DNA from: Simmondsia chinensis
Taxonomy: Eukaryota; Streptophyta; Magnoliopsida; Caryophyllales; Simmondsiaceae
Length of the DNA stretch: 64,000 nt
Reading direction: 5' to 3'
Assembly (NCBI GenBank): GCA_018398585.1
Contig: JAGTTD010000015.1
Span: forward strand, 1,307,001 to 1,371,000
Below, one piece after another: positions 1-11,704 of the stretch (within the stretch, counting starts at the first letter, position 1; each line of letters opens with the position of its first letter). Under the pieces are notes generated by a model, which had not been told where the DNA came from, did no database searches, and was given only the letters and a program-made list of their open reading frames with translations. Position numbers and translations under genes: made by a program.

Positions 1-1020
1 TCTAGTTGAGTTTTTTGCTGTTCTTGTTAAATTTTATCAAGTCTTTCAGCTCGACCCACTGAGCTGGAGTTTATGAAACTCACAAATAAGCCTAAGCGAG
101 TTCTACTCCAGAAACAATTGGCATTAAGTGCAATAACACATTAGACTCATATGTTAATCTCTTCTCTTTCACGACTCTAACGTGGGATTCAACTAAACTG
201 ATATATGGAGTATTTAACAGTTGTCTTTCTTCATTTCCCTAACATAAAATGCAACTTATTATATTGGATATTTACTGATAGTATATGGAATTAATGTATG
301 AGTGTTAGTGCTCAAGAGAAAAATGTACGAGTGTTCCCTTGAAAATGATGTTCTCGATTACTTGTCCCTGCTATAAAAAAAACACACAAAAAATTTAGTG
401 ACAACAAAAATCAATAAAACAATATTCTAAATATTTATGTGAAAACCTCTTTTTGCTAGAAGAAAAATCCACAACTGAGATACGGTAACTAATCTAATAT
501 GAAATTTGGAATTATAATACTTAATTCTAACATCAAACCCCATCTCATATCTAGTGTTAAGCCAACTGTGGCTAAGCCAATCACCAAGAATATTGTAACT
601 GTCAAAGAACCCACTGTTGCAAAAGCTTAAGCTCATGGGTGAAAGGGCCCAGATTGGTTTTCTACTTTAACATGACCTCTCACATATATGCTCACTTGGG
701 CTTGAAGTGTAGATAATGCACAGCCCCACGTCATACCTTATACTTAAATTGTGTTAATTTGAAATTAGGAGCTGTTGAGATTATCTGCTCCTGCTCTGTC
801 TGTTGCCCTTCTAGTTTTAGTTTCTGCCTATTTTTCCTGTTTTGGGTTTTTTGTTATTTTTTTGGTTTTGTATTGTTTTGGTGCCTGTTCCAATTGTGCT
901 TGTCCTTGTTTGTTCCATTTTTTGTGTACCCACTTCCGTTTACGGGGTGGCTTAGGGCTCACTTTGCCAAGTTGTCTGTCTGTACTTCAGCTATGTTGAT
1001 AATTATCGAAAAAAAAAAAG
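1..1020 (+). repeat. left arm of a large inverted duplication
   Basis: Bases 1 to about 718 reappear as the reverse complement of 8372-9051, and about 690-1018 as the reverse complement of 5270-5587. The two right-hand pieces are contiguous once the LINE at 5594-8367 is removed, so the original right arm was also about 1 kb. Both arms carry the same internal L1 fragment, so the duplication happened after that insertion. Arms are similar by eye but not identical. The sequence is related to a dispersed family with a tRNA-like B box (see 24620-24835 and 47870-48075). The left arm may continue beyond the window. Confidence 0.85.
783..1020 (+). mobile_element. 5'-truncated L1-type LINE, 3' end
   Basis: About 240 bp of T-rich LINE 3' UTR ending in TGATAATTATCG followed by an A run. 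The flanks show a target-site duplication: GAGCTGTTGAGATT before the element (768-782) and AAGCTGTTAAGATT after the A run (1021-1034). The same 3' end recurs many times in the window. Confidence 0.8.
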
Positions 1021-1280
1021 AAGCTGTTAAGATTCGAACTCATGACTTCCTAGTCACAAGGCTCAGATATCATATCAAAGAACTATATGTTCCAAAAGCT
1101 AAAACTTTAAAAAAAGTTGCTTGTTGACAGTAATGGTCCCACTAGTTTTAGATTTTAGCTTTGCTATTTGCAAAAAAACAATATGTCAAATTCTCATATG
1201 CAACAAAATGATAGTACCTTATGTTTTGTATATTAGATATTTTCAACTTTTGTTGATGTGAACCATTATTTAATTGGTAG

Positions 1281-2041
1281 ATATCAAGGTTGCCGGAATC
1301 GGGATTTTACGTAGAATTGGTGAGAGGTCCTCGTGGTCGGAATCGTAGAATCGGAAAGAATATCGTAAGATTCTACTTTATGTGTAAAACAATAACTTGT
1401 ATCTACAAAAATCGAATTACAAGCCTCAAATATATAATAAAGAACATCAAAAGATTCTAGAAACAAAATTAAGCTTAAAATAAACAAAATGGAAATCAAA
1501 ACAATAACCCAAGTAACTCAATATGCTAGAAGAATAAGAAATTAAACAAAAATTAGTAATTTATCTAAAAAGAAAATAAGCTATGGCAGTGTGTGGCTAG
1601 GGCAATTGGTCGACGTAAGTTGGCGGCAATCGGCGGTGGCTAAGGCTACCTGTGAAGATAAGCGAAGGGTTTGATGTGAGTTATGGGAGGGCAAAGGGGA
1701 AGGGGAAAGGGAAAGGGATGGAAAACGTGAGAAAGGGGAAGGGAGAAGGGAAAGGTAAAGAAAAAAAAAAGCTGAAAAAATAAATTTAAAAAATAACCTG
1801 CAAAATCTATATAGAATCAATAGAATCGGTGTAGAATCAATATAATCAGCGTAGAATCGGTGTCATACCTCAAATATATTATTTTTTTATTAATGACTCG
1901 GTAGAATCAATGTAGAATCAGCGATCCTACTGATTCAACACCGATTCTACCGATCCTACTCGCGTTTGACGCAAGCCTACTTGCTTACGATTTTGATAGG
2001 ATCATAGGATCGTAGGATCCGACTCGCAATTTTGATAACCA
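1281..2041. mobile_element. MITE-like element rich in GATCGTAG/GAATCGGTAG motifs
   Basis: The ends look like imperfect terminal inverted repeats: ATATCAAGGTTGCCGGAATC on the left matches the reverse complement of the right end near 2015-2041. The interior repeats short units such as GTAGAATCGGTGTAGAATC and ATCATAGGATCGTAGGATC. A purine-rich block lies at 1680-1760. No coding sequence is recognisable. Confidence 0.55.
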
Positions 2042-2544
2042 TGGTTGATACATAAAATAATAAAATTTATATTTAAATGATAGTGAAATTCTATCTCAAA
2101 TTGATTAACTAAGTTCAACAATTTATTACACTTGTACATTAATCTTTTAAAACTACGATTTAAATATCACATTTCTTACTGTATTCACACGGAAAAACAA
2201 TTAGAACTCCAATTATTTTAGAAAAATGAAAAAGAAGAAAAAAGATTGTCAAAAACTTGAGAAATTTGAGATCTGGTCACTGCTAAATTTTCTTTTCTTT
2301 CCGTTTCATATTTTAGATACGATTCCACTAGTAAATCGTGTTTCAAGAAGATGAGTTATTTCCTCAGATTCAATTATAAAATAATTGATAAATCATTAGA
2401 TACTCATGAATTTAAGATTATGAAATTGTTTCTTTAGCAGACATGATAACAAAATAAATGCATCTAATCTGGATATTTAATAGTAATATAACGATTATAA
2501 TTAAACTATGTAATATTATTTTGTCAGAAAACAGCGAGCACTTA

Positions 2545-2747
2545 GGCTCTGTTTGTTTGGGGGGAAACTACATTCTAGGAAGTGGTTTTTCCCTTTTCCT
2601 TTGTTTAGGGAAAAAATTACAATGGAGAATTAAGTTTTCCTTTGAAACAAATAACGAAAAATCTCACTCGAAATTTTATTTTCTTGAAAAACCTTTTTCA
2701 AAAAAAAATTAATTCCTAAATTTTACTTTTCTGCCAAAATGAAGCCT
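2545..2747. mobile_element. short hAT-like MITE
   Basis: Starts GGCTCTGTTTGTTTGG and ends AAAATGAAGCC, the usual look of small non-autonomous hAT-type elements in plants. Related copies lie at 12950-13100 and 15172-15487. Confidence 0.45.
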
Positions 2748-2888
2748 TATATTAAATTATGCATTTACATGATAAAAGCTTAGGTTATGCACCACAAGTC
2801 TTGCATGTTTTACATGTGAATATAATAAGCTCATCATGACACAATTTTCAGATCTTTACTCTGGCTAGTGTCAAAAAATATCTTTTGT

Positions 2889-3992
2889 TTTGTTTTTTTT
2901 TTTTTTTTTCTGAACAAAACAAAGCCAGATGCTAGCATTATATTCCTTGAAAATCCCGAGATACAAGAGCATCAAAACGGGTGGGAGAGGCCCACCAATC
3001 ATGGGTACAAAAACCTGCAAAATGCCCCTTAGCAACAGAATGGATAATCTTATTACAACTTCTAGGGCACCAAACAAAAGCCCAATATGGGAAAGAAAGC
3101 GCTAAAGAACAAATATCCTCTACAATAGCATGGATCATCCAGTCCCCCTGAACTCTCCCATTAACAACATTAATGAGAAACATACAATCCGACTCAAAAA
3201 AAATGCAATGCCATCCATGGATCTTAGCAAAGGTGCAAGCCGCCCTCAAAGCAAGGGCCTCAGCTACAAGGGGGGTGGAGGCGTGCATAGAGCCACACCA
3301 CCCACCAACAACCAAGCCAAAAGAGTCTCTAGCAACGACGGCGGCAGCAGCTAAAACATCCTTGGACTTCCAAGCAACGTCAGAGTTGATCTTAATCGAA
3401 TCAAAAGGTGGGAGGGACCAACCACTCTCACTCGGCCGGACGGACACACTAGACCGAGAGGTTAGCCCCACCTGGTCAGCAAACTCAGAGGCCTCCCTCA
3501 TAGAATCTTGGACAATCAGATGAGGTTTCTTAGAGGACTCCTGAAAAATAAAAGAGTTCCTATTTTTCTACAAATTCCAACAAAGAAGAGCAATACAACC
3601 AAGACTTTGAGAGCAAAAATTAAAAACATTCCAAATATGATCCCACCACCCACAAAAACCTCTAAACCAAACTTAGAACCAAACCAAGCTGCTCTGGCTG
3701 TAGGACAAAAGAAAAGAATGTGCTCAATAGTTTCAAGTTCCTCCCCACACTGAGAGCAGACAGAAGGGCCTTGGATTTTTCTCTTTCGAAGGTTGTCATG
3801 GGTAGTAAGAGCGTTGTTGTAGGCTCTCCAAATAAAATGCCGGACTTTGGGAGTAGCACCTAAACACCAAATAGCTTTAATTGCTTTGGAACAGGGGATC
3901 GTGGAGGAGGAAGGGGCAGAACACCCCAAAGAGCTTTTTCTCACATTTTTGCACCAATAAGCATAACCTGACCGAACGGTTTGACCCTGCAT
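2889..3992 (-). mobile_element. 5'-truncated LINE with ORF2 C-terminus
   Basis: Minus-strand LINE: the 3' end is marked by a T run at about 2891-2910 (poly(A) of the element) and the 5' end falls near 3992 inside the reverse-transcriptase ORF. Only the C-terminal part of ORF2 remains. Its 3' end lacks the AATTATC signature of the other LINEs in the window, so it belongs to another subfamily. It lies between the two arms of the inverted duplication. Confidence 0.85.
2938..3992 (-). pseudogene. LINE ORF2 remnant: zf-RVT zinc-binding region plus RNase H
   Basis: Two minus-strand reading frames adjoin with a frameshift between 3501 and 3516. The upstream one (3992-3516) contains the zinc-binding region found downstream of plant LINE reverse transcriptases (KVRHFIWRAYNNALTTHDNL, then CSQCGEE...EHILFFCP). 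The downstream one (3501-2938) is an RNase H domain with acidic residues in SDVAWK, VAEALALRAA and ESDCMFL. The reverse transcriptase core and endonuclease are absent, so this is a dead fragment and not a host gene. Confidence 0.88.
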
Positions 3993-4569
3993 TTAATAAC
4001 TTTTCTTTAAAATAAATAGTATACATCATAGTTAGTTAAATATAGTACGGACGGAGTTTAATATGTACGTGTATTATTCAACTTTTTACACTAAAATTTC
4101 AATCAAAAATTTAGTGAAAAATGTGTTGACTCATAGAAAATATATATAAATGTATTTGTGTTTAAAACGGTTTCATTTTTAAATATACAACTCAAAAATT
4201 CGGATTATTTTTTGCAAAATTAAAGTATGTAGACACTAAATAGTGGAAAAATATCACTTAGGTACCATGAGATTGGACTATTTATCATATAGGTACTTTA
4301 ATATTTTAATATACAGTAAGAAGGTTTCAATATTTTAGCATATAGGTATTCTATGTCGTAATTTAAAAAAATATTGAATTGATGGCTAAGCAAGGCATGT
4401 TGTATGACGCTTGGACAATATATTTTTCTTCTCTTTATTTTTGGTTTGGCTTAATTTCTTTTCTCACCTAACCAAACTGAAAATACGTTTTTCCGATAAT
4501 TGAGTATAACCCCACAAAAAGGCAACATTCCGTGGCAAAGAACAAGCAAAATAACTGATGACTACAACA

Positions 4570-4745
4570 AGAGAACTAGGGCTGCAAATGAGCAGAGCCA
4601 AACCACAGCTTGATCAGCTCAGCTCCGCTCATTAACTAAGTGTGACCAACTGGATATTGGTATCATTTATCTAACCGAGCAGCATATCTGTGCTTGCTCA
4701 ACTCGTTTACTAAATGAGACATCCTACAGAGAACAAGCCAAACCA
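4570..4745. mobile_element. hAT-like short repeat, GCAAATGAGC type
   Basis: Begins TAGGGCTGCAAATGAGC and carries the GAGC/GCTC-rich sequence typical of a widespread plant family; longer relatives lie at 24014-24460 and 61120-61540. 4040-4060 also shows a short motif (TACGGACGGAGT) like the end of Stowaway-type elements. The rest of 4000-5260 is AT-rich with no gene seen. Confidence 0.4.
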
Positions 4746-5269
4746 AAAATACGTAGAAGAAAAATATACTGTCAGAGCATCACAATTCAGTATTTTTTTA
4801 ATCAAATTTTTAGAGTTGGGTTATTTCTAGATTAATTTTAGAGTTTGGTTATTTTATAGTAAAAAAGTTAGAGTTGTTTATTTTTTGATTAGAAAATAGA
4901 GTTGGATTTTTTTGATATATTGATATATAATTGAGTTACTTTTAGATTAATTATTGTTAAAAATATTATATATTTATAAATTATATGTAATATCATTCAA
5001 TCAAAATATAATATATTAATTATGGGTTTTGTTTCCATCAATAATTTATTGAAAAATAACAAAAGAAAGTGTAATAAATGTGTCTTAACATGTGTCATTT
5101 AAACACTTGTAATAGATTTTAGAATGGAACTCCCCTTGGACTTATATATAGATCTCGTATTCTGTGGCTTGGGCCTAGAGGCCCGATAAAATATAACAGT
5201 TATTAAATAGCCGAATTCTTATATTTTACTTAAAATGTGTAATAAATAAGTTAAGATAAGCTCCTTTTT

Positions 5270-5593
5270 TTTTATAATTATCAGCATAACCGAAGTACAG
5301 ATAGGCAACTCGGCAAAGCGAGCCCTAAACCACCCCGTAAATGAAAGTGGGTGCAAAAAAATAGAACAAACAAGGAAAAGCACAACTGGAACAAGCACCA
5401 AAACAACACAAAACCGAATAAACAACAAAAAATCCAAAACAGGAAAAACAGGCGGAGACCAAAACTAGAAGGGCAACAGACAGAGCATGAGCAGATAATC
5501 TCAACGGCTCCTAATTTCAAGTTAACACAATTTAAGTATAAGGTATGACATGGGCCTGTGCATTATCCACATTTCAAGCCCAAATAAGCACTT
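5270..5593 (-). repeat. inner part of the right inverted arm, with L1 3' end
   Basis: Reverse complement of about 690-1018. On the minus strand the L1 fragment ends GCTGATAATTAT plus an A run at about 5270, as in the left arm. It is separated from the outer part of the arm (8372-9051) by the LINE at 5594-8367, whose left target-site duplication is 5579-5593. Confidence 0.85.
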
Positions 5594-5904
5594 TTTTTCC
5601 AACAAATTGCTATAAAGTCGCTACACAAGCCGGCCACTGGCTAGGCGAGGCCTGAGTCCGACCGCAACAACACAGGGGCCACAAAAGCAAACACTAAACA
5701 AGAAAAAAAAGATCAAACCGCTCCCCTCAAAACACGACATATCAACCACCGAGCACGGGACCAGAAAAGACACGAGGACAAGAAACAACGTCGCACACAG
5801 ACGCATCACACACAGGGAACCTAGAAGAAGAAGAACCAAAAGGCCAGCACAAGAACGAGAAATGGGACTGAAGCCACAACCCAGCACCCAACCCATATCA
5901 TTGG

Positions 5905-7724
5905 GCGAGAATGTTAGCCACCATAGCCAGGTCAAAACCATCAAAGTTGAGACTCACCTTTTCTCATCTCTCTATTACTCGCTCCGCTTTCAGGATCCTC
6001 TCATCATAATCTTCTTCCGTGATCTTCTGGATTCGATTTCCCCTATTCCTTTTTTTCCTCTTTTCAACTGTCTTAGACAATTTTTCAACATTATTTCTAG
6101 GAGACATATCTTTTAGGAAGTCTTGCAACTCCCGCTTCTCTCTTTCCTTTATCTTGAGCTTTATTGCTTTTCTCTCTCTTTTTATTGTGCGGAATTTTTC
6201 TTTTTTCCTCCAGCCCGTGCTATGCCCTTCCATGGATGGAGCTGAAACTTGCTGACTCTGCGGCAAACTATCCTCAGCTTGAGAGTAACCGATTGCCGTT
6301 ATAGGCTCGAATCCTGGAGGGAATTTCAGCCCAGATGTTGTTGACTCATTATCACTGTTACTTCCCTGAGTATCGGTATTAAGTGTGGTTATCTGAGCAT
6401 GATGTTGATCAGCTGGAGCTTCATCATTCACAACCCATGGCAATAGTCGGGGAGGATGTACAACTGGCTGTGGAGCGTAAGGCACGGCATGCAGGAACGA
6501 TCGCTTCATGGCCCATCTCCCAATGATTTGGTCGTTGAGGTGGAGGGAAACATGTCAATACAGCTGCCAAACAATTCCCGTCCCTTCATTTTCCAACCGC
6601 AGAGCAGGATTTCTAATCTCCTCACTAATAAACGAGAGTTCTGGTACCAGATGTATAGAAGGTTGAACCTGTGGAGAATGTCTTGCCACGATCATGCTTT
6701 TGTTTCCTTGGGGGGAATGTGATGGGAAATAGGTCTGCTCCCTAGCCAATCTAGCAGATGTGGCTCTGGACGCAACGCTGGGAGAGTAGTCCGGTATCAA
6801 AACAGAGCTTCCTTCTTTAACGAGGATCAAACGGGTTTCCCCACTGTGGTGAACCTGGACCATCTGGTGGATACATATTATGTGGCAAGTGTCAATCAGA
6901 ATCTTTCCAACGTCAACACACCTCATAGTGGATGTTTTGGGATCCACCCTAACGAACTTCCCCCATATTTTGGCGAAATCGGCAAAGCATTCATTTGACC
7001 AACACTGGACTGGCAATCCATGGATTTCAAGCCAAACCCTTCTGTTAAGGGAGCCAAGCGTCTCTCCAGAATACTCATATACGTCTCCGAACATTCATAA
7101 GAGAATCTCCTTACGGGGGCCGAGGTAGGCATCCATAGTGTCAATCGAATTACAGACCAGAATAAAGGAGTTGTTGCTTAAGCCTTTAGGTGTAAGCTTG
7201 TAAAGGTCATTTTCGGTGATAAATGTAAGAACATCATCGAGATTGACTTCACCAGATGAATGGGCAATTATTGAACGCTTAAGTCATGCCTCAACACTCT
7301 TGTTAGAATTTGACACTGCAGTCCTCGGAATATCTATGTTAGCTTGTGTCTCACTCTGATTAGTTGATGCGTTCCCTAGGTCCAAAGTCCTACATGCGGT
7401 TCTGATCTGCTATGCCATGCTCTATTGTGGTTGGCCTCGAGTGGATGTAGGACGTGCACTTCTGATTGAATTTACCCATTGCACCCTGAGCTTGACTCCC
7501 GCAACCCATCTTCCGTTCATAGAATTGATAGCCCGTGTAGCTTAATTCAAGTCATGAAATCGAACAAAGCCGTAAGACTATGTAGTTCTCAGTCGTCTTT
7601 TCACGGGGACGAATGTGTCATATATTGATCTGAAGGCGCGGAGAACAGTCCTAAGCCACGAATTTGTCATTCTTACAGGTAGACCATCAACGAAGATGGA
7701 TGCCCCTGTACCGGCGCGTGGCAT
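5905..7724 (-). pseudogene. LINE ORF1 (RRM and DUF4283-like), decayed
   Basis: The ATG is at 7724. The first domain is an RNA-recognition motif with RNP2-like SIFVDGLPV and RNP1-like YGFVRF, interrupted by two in-frame TAG codons. A second block (about 7144-6850) reads RRVWLEIHGLPVQCWSNECF, typical of the DUF4283/gag-like region of plant retroelements. The C-terminal part (6509-5964 in one frame) has PPGFEPI, then a Lys/Arg/Glu-rich stretch (IKRERKAIKLKIKEREKREL) and ends near RVIER. Frames change between blocks, so it is inactive. ORF1 proteins of LINEs bind the element RNA. No CCHC knuckle was found. Confidence 0.72.
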
Positions 7725-8046
7725 TTTAGGTGGTGGTGGTGGGCGGTGGTGGAAGTCGGTGCTGCGTTGGTGGTTGGTGGGATCTGGTGGTGGATGGTAG
7801 AAATTGGAGGTGGAGAGTGTTGGTGGCGGTCGGTGGTGGAGATGGTGGTTGAGATTGGAGGTGGAAGATGGTAGGAAATTGATGCTGGCCGCAGATGATG
7901 GGTGGGGGAATCTAATGATTGGGATGATGGGAGATGGTGTACGGATGGAGGGCCGGTGGTAGGGGACGACCGGTGCCGGTGATTTTGGAAGAAGACGAAG
8001 GGGTGCAGATGGTGGTCCCTCAGGAGGTCAGCAAGTGGCCTCAGAG

Positions 8047-8358
8047 GTTGTATGGCCTGACAGATCGGTCCCTATCGACCCCGGCACTGGTGCACCGGTA
8101 TCTGGGCGTGCATCCAGGCTCTCAAACGCGCCGGTTGGGGTGGCGTGTGGGTGAAGGGCTAGCCGTTGGGGGAGGAGAGAGAACGGAACTTACAGGGGAA
8201 AAGTTGTACGACCTGACAGATCGGGCCCTGTCGACTCTGGTACTGGTGCACCGGCCTCTGGGCCTGCATCCACGCGCCCGGACGTGCTGGTTGGGGTGGC
8301 GCGTGGGTGAAGAGCTAGCCGTTGGGGGAGGAGAGAGAATGGAGCTTAAGGAGAGAGA
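8047..8358 (-). repeat. two tandem ~156-bp GC-rich units in the LINE 5' UTR
   Basis: CCTGACAGATCGG starts at 8056 and again at 8212, a period of 156 bp. Both units share CTGGTGCACCGG, GGTTGGGGTGGCG and GCTAGCCGTTGGGGGAGGAG. They lie at the 5' end of the LINE read on the minus strand, where monomer-type promoters sit in some L1 elements. Confidence 0.75.
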
Positions 8359-8367
8359 ATTTATTTT

Positions 8368-9051
8368 CCCAAATGAGCACTTATGTGAGAGGTCATGTTA
8401 AAGTAGAAAACGAATCTAGGCCCTTTCACCCATGAACTTAAGCTTTTGCAACAGTTGGTTCTTTGACAGTTACAATACTGTTGGTGATTGGCTTAGCCAC
8501 AGTTGGCTTAACACTAGATATGAGATGGGGTTTGATGTTAGAATTAAGTATTATAATTCCAAATTTCATATTAGATTAGTTACCGTATCTCGATTGTGGA
8601 TTTTTCTTCTAGCAGAAAGAGGTTTTTACGTAAATAGTTAGAATATTGTTCTGTTGATTTTTGTTGTCACTAAATTTTTTGTGTGATTTTTTATAGCAGG
8701 GACAAGTAATCGAGAACATCATTTTCAAGGGAACACTCGTACATTTTTCTCTTGAACACTAGCACTCATACTATTAGTAAATATCCAATATAATAAGATG
8801 CATTTTATGTTAGGGAAATGAAGTAAGACAACTGTTAAATACTCCACATATCAGTTTAGTTGAATCCAGCGTTGGAGTCGTGAAAGAGAAGAGATTAACA
8901 TATGAGTCTAATGTGTTATTGCACTTAATGCCAATTGTTTCTGGAATAGAACTCGCTTAGGCTTATTTGTGAGTTTCATATACTCTAACTCTGTGGGTCG
9001 AGCTGAAAGACTTGGTGAAATTTAACAAGAACAACGAAAAACTCAACTAGA
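8368..9051 (-). repeat. outer part of the right inverted arm
   Basis: Reverse complement of about 1-718: the last 20 bases or so (ending CTCAACTAGA) mirror the window start (TCTAGTTGAG). Several small substitutions separate the arms. After 9051 the sequence is unrelated to the visible left flank, because the left arm is cut by the window edge. Confidence 0.85.
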
Positions 9052-9074
9052 AAAGAAAGTAAGACACAAGATTA

Positions 9075-9765
9075 GACTTTTTTTCGATAATTAGCGACAA
9101 AGTCGGAGAAAAAAGCAGGCCACTCAACAAAGCGAGACTGAGACCACTCTTACAAGAGCGGGAAAACAAGAGACACCAAAAAAATCAAAACAAAAAGACA
9201 ATCAAAAACAGGAAGATTACGACTCACAAACACGAAAACACAAGACAAACGAAAGCAACAAAACCAACCAAACGACAGGAACAAGGAGCAAACGACAGGC
9301 AGAAACTTGCTGGATACCAGAACTCAGGAGAGAAGGATCACAGTTCTTGCTCAAGAATAGGGCACTCTCAACTAAAAACTCTTCGTAGTGCAACAGAAAC
9401 TAGAATCACACATCACCGCCTTCTATTTAGAATAGCACTCACCCTAGTCGGCTCGAGGCTCTCAAAATCAGAACCTAATCTTTTTCCCATCTCAATTACT
9501 TGGACAGTTTCTTCGGTTTGACCAGCATCAATGACATGGTTGCCTCAATTAGCCAGATTCTTCTTCTTCTTCTTCTTCCCAGAGTTCTTCGACAGTCTTT
9601 GAGTGTTACTTCCGGGCGATATATCCTTCAAGAATACTTGAAGCTCCCCGCTTCTCCTTCTCTTTCGCCTTACGCTTTAGGGCTCGCCTACCCGTTTTTG
9701 TCATTTGCATTTTCTCCTTTTTCCTCTGATTCAACTAATTTGTGCACGCCTACGTAAACAAAACT
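9075..9765 (-). mobile_element. LINE copy: ORF1 C-terminus joined to 3' UTR
   Basis: On the minus strand a basic ORF1 tail (9765-9480; KEKEKR-like, with stops) runs into a 3' UTR ending CTAATTATCGAAAAAAA at about 9075. It has the same layout as 5594-8367 but is truncated inside ORF1, and ORF2 is absent. Confidence 0.65.
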
Positions 9766-9925
9766 ATAGATATCTTTCACTATTTTTAGGGAAAAGTACA
9801 AGAGAATTCTTCATCTCTCATAGTACACCTTGCAAACCAAGGTAAGATATAATCACAGAAAATCCTGGTGCGTGTCGTAACGCCCCAATCAAGTCGAACG
9901 CAAAAAATAAAAAATCTATCGATAA

Positions 9926-10090
9926 ATATTTTTTTGGGATAATTGGCGAGATAAGATACAAAAGTTGGCATTTCACAAAGAGACCTAAGATACGCACACA
10001 GTGCAGGAAAAGAAAAAATAACAAGAAAGACCGAAACAATTCCAAGATATCGACTCAATACACCTAGAGCCAAAAATTACAGTAACCCAC
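9926..10090 (-). mobile_element. L1-type LINE 3' end
   Basis: Minus strand: ACTTTTGTATCTTATCTCGCC followed by AATTATCCC and an A run at about 9926-9935, the 3' signature of the window's main LINE family. The 5' limit is approximate. Confidence 0.6.
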
Positions 10091-10299
10091 ACCAAACATC
10101 CTAAACTTCATCATAATGCATGCCCACAAGTAGTCCATACCTAAAAGCAAAAACAAATCTCCACGTCGTTTTCCAGTTCAAAAAGAGCAGCTTTTTGACT
10201 CCGAACTATTGATAGAATAAAACTAAATTTCAAACAGAAAATCAAACAATTTGATACCTGAGTCACATCAATGTGAATGTGCCACTAAATTGTCAGAGA

Positions 10300-10700
10300 T
10301 CCCTTTTTTTTAATAGCCAGAATTAAGAATTACTGTAAAAAAATAAAAAAAAGAACCCGCAAATTAGCGGGGGAGGGGAAATAACCTAGTCACGATACAA
10401 TTATTAAAACAATTAAACTTGACCACCTCATGAGCTACGTATAAAACTCTAATATCGTCAATAATTGCAGCTATCTCCTATTGGGGCAGCCCATTAGACT
10501 TAATAGCTTAGAAGGCTTCAAGAGAATCAGATTCAAGTATGACCGACGAAAAACACTGACGACAACCAAAAAAGCAAGCCGCTCTAAAAGCACGATATTC
10601 AACAATCAAAAGAAAGAAGACGAAAGACAAAGTGCACCAATCATTCACCAAAACCCTTGATGAATTCCGAACCACAACAGCAAGAGATACGGTTACAATT
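10300..10700 (-). pseudogene. LINE RNase H remnant
   Basis: The minus strand reads AVVVRNSSRVLV, EYRAFRAACFFGC and SVILESDSLEAF with in-frame stops. This matches the RNase H domain pattern of plant LINE ORF2 (compare AVVARDSFGLVV and FESDCMFL at 2938-3501). A T run at about 10303-10310 marks the poly(A). Heavily decayed. Confidence 0.6.
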
Positions 10701-11704
10701 TGGGATGTAACACATGTTTCATTTTATTTGTGTTTCTAAACTAAAGCCCCCACCCCCTCAGGCTTTCACTTACTGTATTACCTCAAAATTATGAAAAATA
10801 TCTCTTCCCACGTACTGATATAATTTGCGATGTGACACATGTTGTTACTGATAATGTGATTTTCGGGCTTACGAGGAGTTCTAGTATAGAGGCCTATAAC
10901 TTCTTGTGCCTTTTTTTGATAGAGGTACGGAAATTCTATTGCTCCCTCTCCATGAATGTAGGGTTTGTCGGAACCACGTAAATTCAGTGTGTAAATTATT
11001 TCTCTCAATCCCTTTATTATGTTTACTATTTCGATTTGTGGTTTGGTATTTTGTGAGTACCCTAATGACGAGTCTCATTATAGTTAAAGTCAGGTCATGA
11101 AGGATCTAGTCTTAAACTCTTATCTTTGCGTAATTTTCTGCAATAAAATTTGTTTCTCTATGTGTATAGAGGAAATATTGGGACTAAAATTCGATATTAC
11201 AGTCAGGATGATGTTGATAAGAAAATTCTACTTGTAAAGGAGTGAAGTGGTTACAATTCACGAAATTAGAATATAAAATATATATATATCTATATATTAT
11301 CGACGCTTCAGTATAACATATAGGGTTAACTAATTAAAAGGCAGGACCGGAAAATGTATCGTGTCATTTAGTGTTTGTAGTGTTATACAGCGACGAATCC
11401 AGAATTTTAATTAAGAGGGGACTTCGCTTGCAGTATATCTTTAATTATTTTTTATTTATTTTCTTAATTTTAGATGCTTATTTTCTAATTCATAATAACT
11501 TTTCCATTCAATTTTGTAACTTAAATTTTTGGTGTACGTTCCAATCAACTGTGAAAATAGTTTTGCTCCTCAAAATCCAAATAATTACATTCATGCCATT
11601 GCAATAAATAAAGACATTCACTACGATTTCTTACTCTGCTTTCAAAAGTCGAGAAAAAAAATTTCGATTATCAAATAGATCTAAAGTAACTAATAATAGA
11701 ATTT

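Larger units (their letters stand above)
5594..8367 (-). mobile_element. complete non-autonomous LINE: ORF1 and UTRs, no ORF2
   Basis: Minus-strand element of about 2.77 kb, bounded by a 15-bp target-site duplication (CCCAAATAAGCACTT at 5579-5593; CCCAAATGAGCACTT at 8368-8382). Order from its 5' end: GC-rich 5' UTR with two tandem units (8358-8047) and CCA-rich DNA (7900-7725); an ORF1 starting at 7724 with an RRM, a DUF4283-like middle part and a basic C-terminus; a 3' UTR; a poly(A) seen as T at 5594-5598. No endonuclease, reverse transcriptase or RNase H lies between ORF1 and the 3' UTR. Several shorter copies elsewhere show the same ORF1 to 3' UTR junction. Confidence 0.78.

Noticed and set aside
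759..1127. 122-aa plus-strand ORF
   Set aside because: It lies in T-rich LINE 3' UTR and runs through the poly(A) and target duplication; low-complexity Phe/Leu/Cys composition.
7934..8401. 155-aa ORF at 7934-8401
   Set aside because: It arises from the two tandem GC-rich units in the LINE 5' UTR and lies on the strand opposite to the element.
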